This document shows, in pieces, positions 6,768-7,121 of a stretch of 7,121 nucleotides of DNA. The position numbers and the translations under genes were made by a program. The stretch lies in contig JAFGFO010000275.1 in the NCBI GenBank assembly GCA_016931085.1, forward strand, positions 1 through 7,121, given 5' to 3'. The notes below the pieces were generated by a model, which worked only from the letters and a program-made list of their open reading frames with translations, was not told the origin of the DNA and ran no database searches. This DNA is from Thermoflexales bacterium (GTDB taxonomy: Bacteria; Chloroflexota; Anaerolineae; Fen-1058). How positions within the stretch are numbered: the first letter of the stretch is position 1; each line of letters opens with the position of its first letter.

Positions 6768-7121
6768 CTACGGCCACCACTGGGTCACGTCGCGGATGGC
6801 CAGGAAGAGCTCGCGGAGGGCCGACCCGCCGCCCAGGTGCGCGATGAACGGCGCCAGGCTCACCAGATTGCCCACTGCCTCCCCTCGCGGCCGGCGAGCT
6901 GCCATGCGCAGGATGACAGGCCACGCCTCCCGCGCCGCTTCGACCCTCAAGCTGGGGGGCAAGCATCCCATGATACGGCCCACCGCTTCGATGCGCGCAC
7001 CCCTATCTTCTATCCGAAGCGCCTTCTCCAGCGCCTCGGCTTTCTCCTCATCCGGCAAGTGCTCCGCCAGGGGCAAGACCATCGCCAACTCATAACCGCT
7101 GAGCATATCCCACATCGCATC
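6768..7121 (-). CDS. C-terminal fragment of a helical-repeat protein, probably STAND/NACHT-like (5' end outside window)
   Basis: The frame is open from the window edge to TAG at 6770-6768, giving about 117 residues; the ATG at 7115 is probably internal because the frame continues upstream of it. The protein is all helical, with repeated Ala/Leu/Glu-rich units such as EKALRIEDRGARIEAVGRI, and ends in LRELFLAIRDVTQWWP. Units of this style (ALxxARxIxDxxARAEAL...L) form the C-terminal sensor arrays of large NACHT/NB-ARC or caspase-linked proteins that I associate with Chloroflexota; this is memory-based and no NTPase or effector domain is in view. The gene ends 71 bp before the promoter of the next operon, with no obvious intrinsic terminator between. 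If the assignment is right it could be a separate immune receptor gene of the same island. Confidence 0.7.
   Translation of the reverse strand, partial: DAMWDMLSGYELAMVLPLAEHLPDEEKAEALEKALRIEDRGARIEAVGRIMGCLPPSLRVEAAREAWPVILRMAARRPRGEAVGNLVSLAPFIAHLGGGSALRELFLAIRDVTQWWP

Noticed and set aside
6634..6966. 110-codon minus-strand ORF spanning the operon promoter
   Set aside because: It is out of frame with the helical-repeat protein, Gly/Arg/Pro-rich, and runs through the promoter and operator region.

Overview
The window looks like part of an anti-phage defence island from a GC-rich bacterium, most likely a Chloroflexota (Anaerolineae/Caldilineae-type) genome. That placement is an inference. 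It rests on GC-rich genes, on short 'CTCACCCCC...' palindromic elements scattered through the DNA, on an octamer 'TCACCC' tandem repeat, and on an upstream protein tail made of helical repeats of a kind I associate with large Chloroflexota STAND proteins. All three genes lie on the minus strand, so the biological reading direction is from right to left.

Right edge (7121 to 6768): the C-terminal end of a helical-repeat protein whose start is outside the window. Positions 6767 to 6626: a short regulatory region with a near-consensus sigma-70 promoter (TTGCAC, 17-bp spacer, TATACT), two perfect inverted repeats overlapping the -10 box and the transcription start, and a good Shine-Dalgarno site. 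Positions 6625 to 3323: a complete 1100-residue DUF499-type P-loop ATPase. Positions 3322 to 3226: a 97-bp spacer with an 8-bp-period tandem repeat, one unit of which supplies the ATPase stop codon. Positions 3225 to 1: a 1075-codon open frame with no stop. It encodes an SNF2/DEAD-like helicase that runs into a C-terminal DUF3883 domain with a D...ExK nuclease-like signature. It continues past the left edge.

The ATPase and the helicase appear to form one operon driven from the promoter at about 6697-6669. DUF499 ATPases and DUF3883 helicases are known from defence islands, often together with a DUF1156 adenine-specific DNA methylase, so the cassette is probably a modification/restriction-like system whose methylase lies outside the window. 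No methylase, PglZ phosphatase or drmA/drmB gene is visible here.

The most unusual observation is that both defence proteins contain in-frame copies of small palindromic repeats: two sites in the helicase and one in the ATPase, the latter between Walker A and Walker B. Two copies share a 37-bp core with 34 identical positions and are read in opposite orientations, yet both keep the frame open. This resembles the protein-coding palindromic elements described in Rickettsia.
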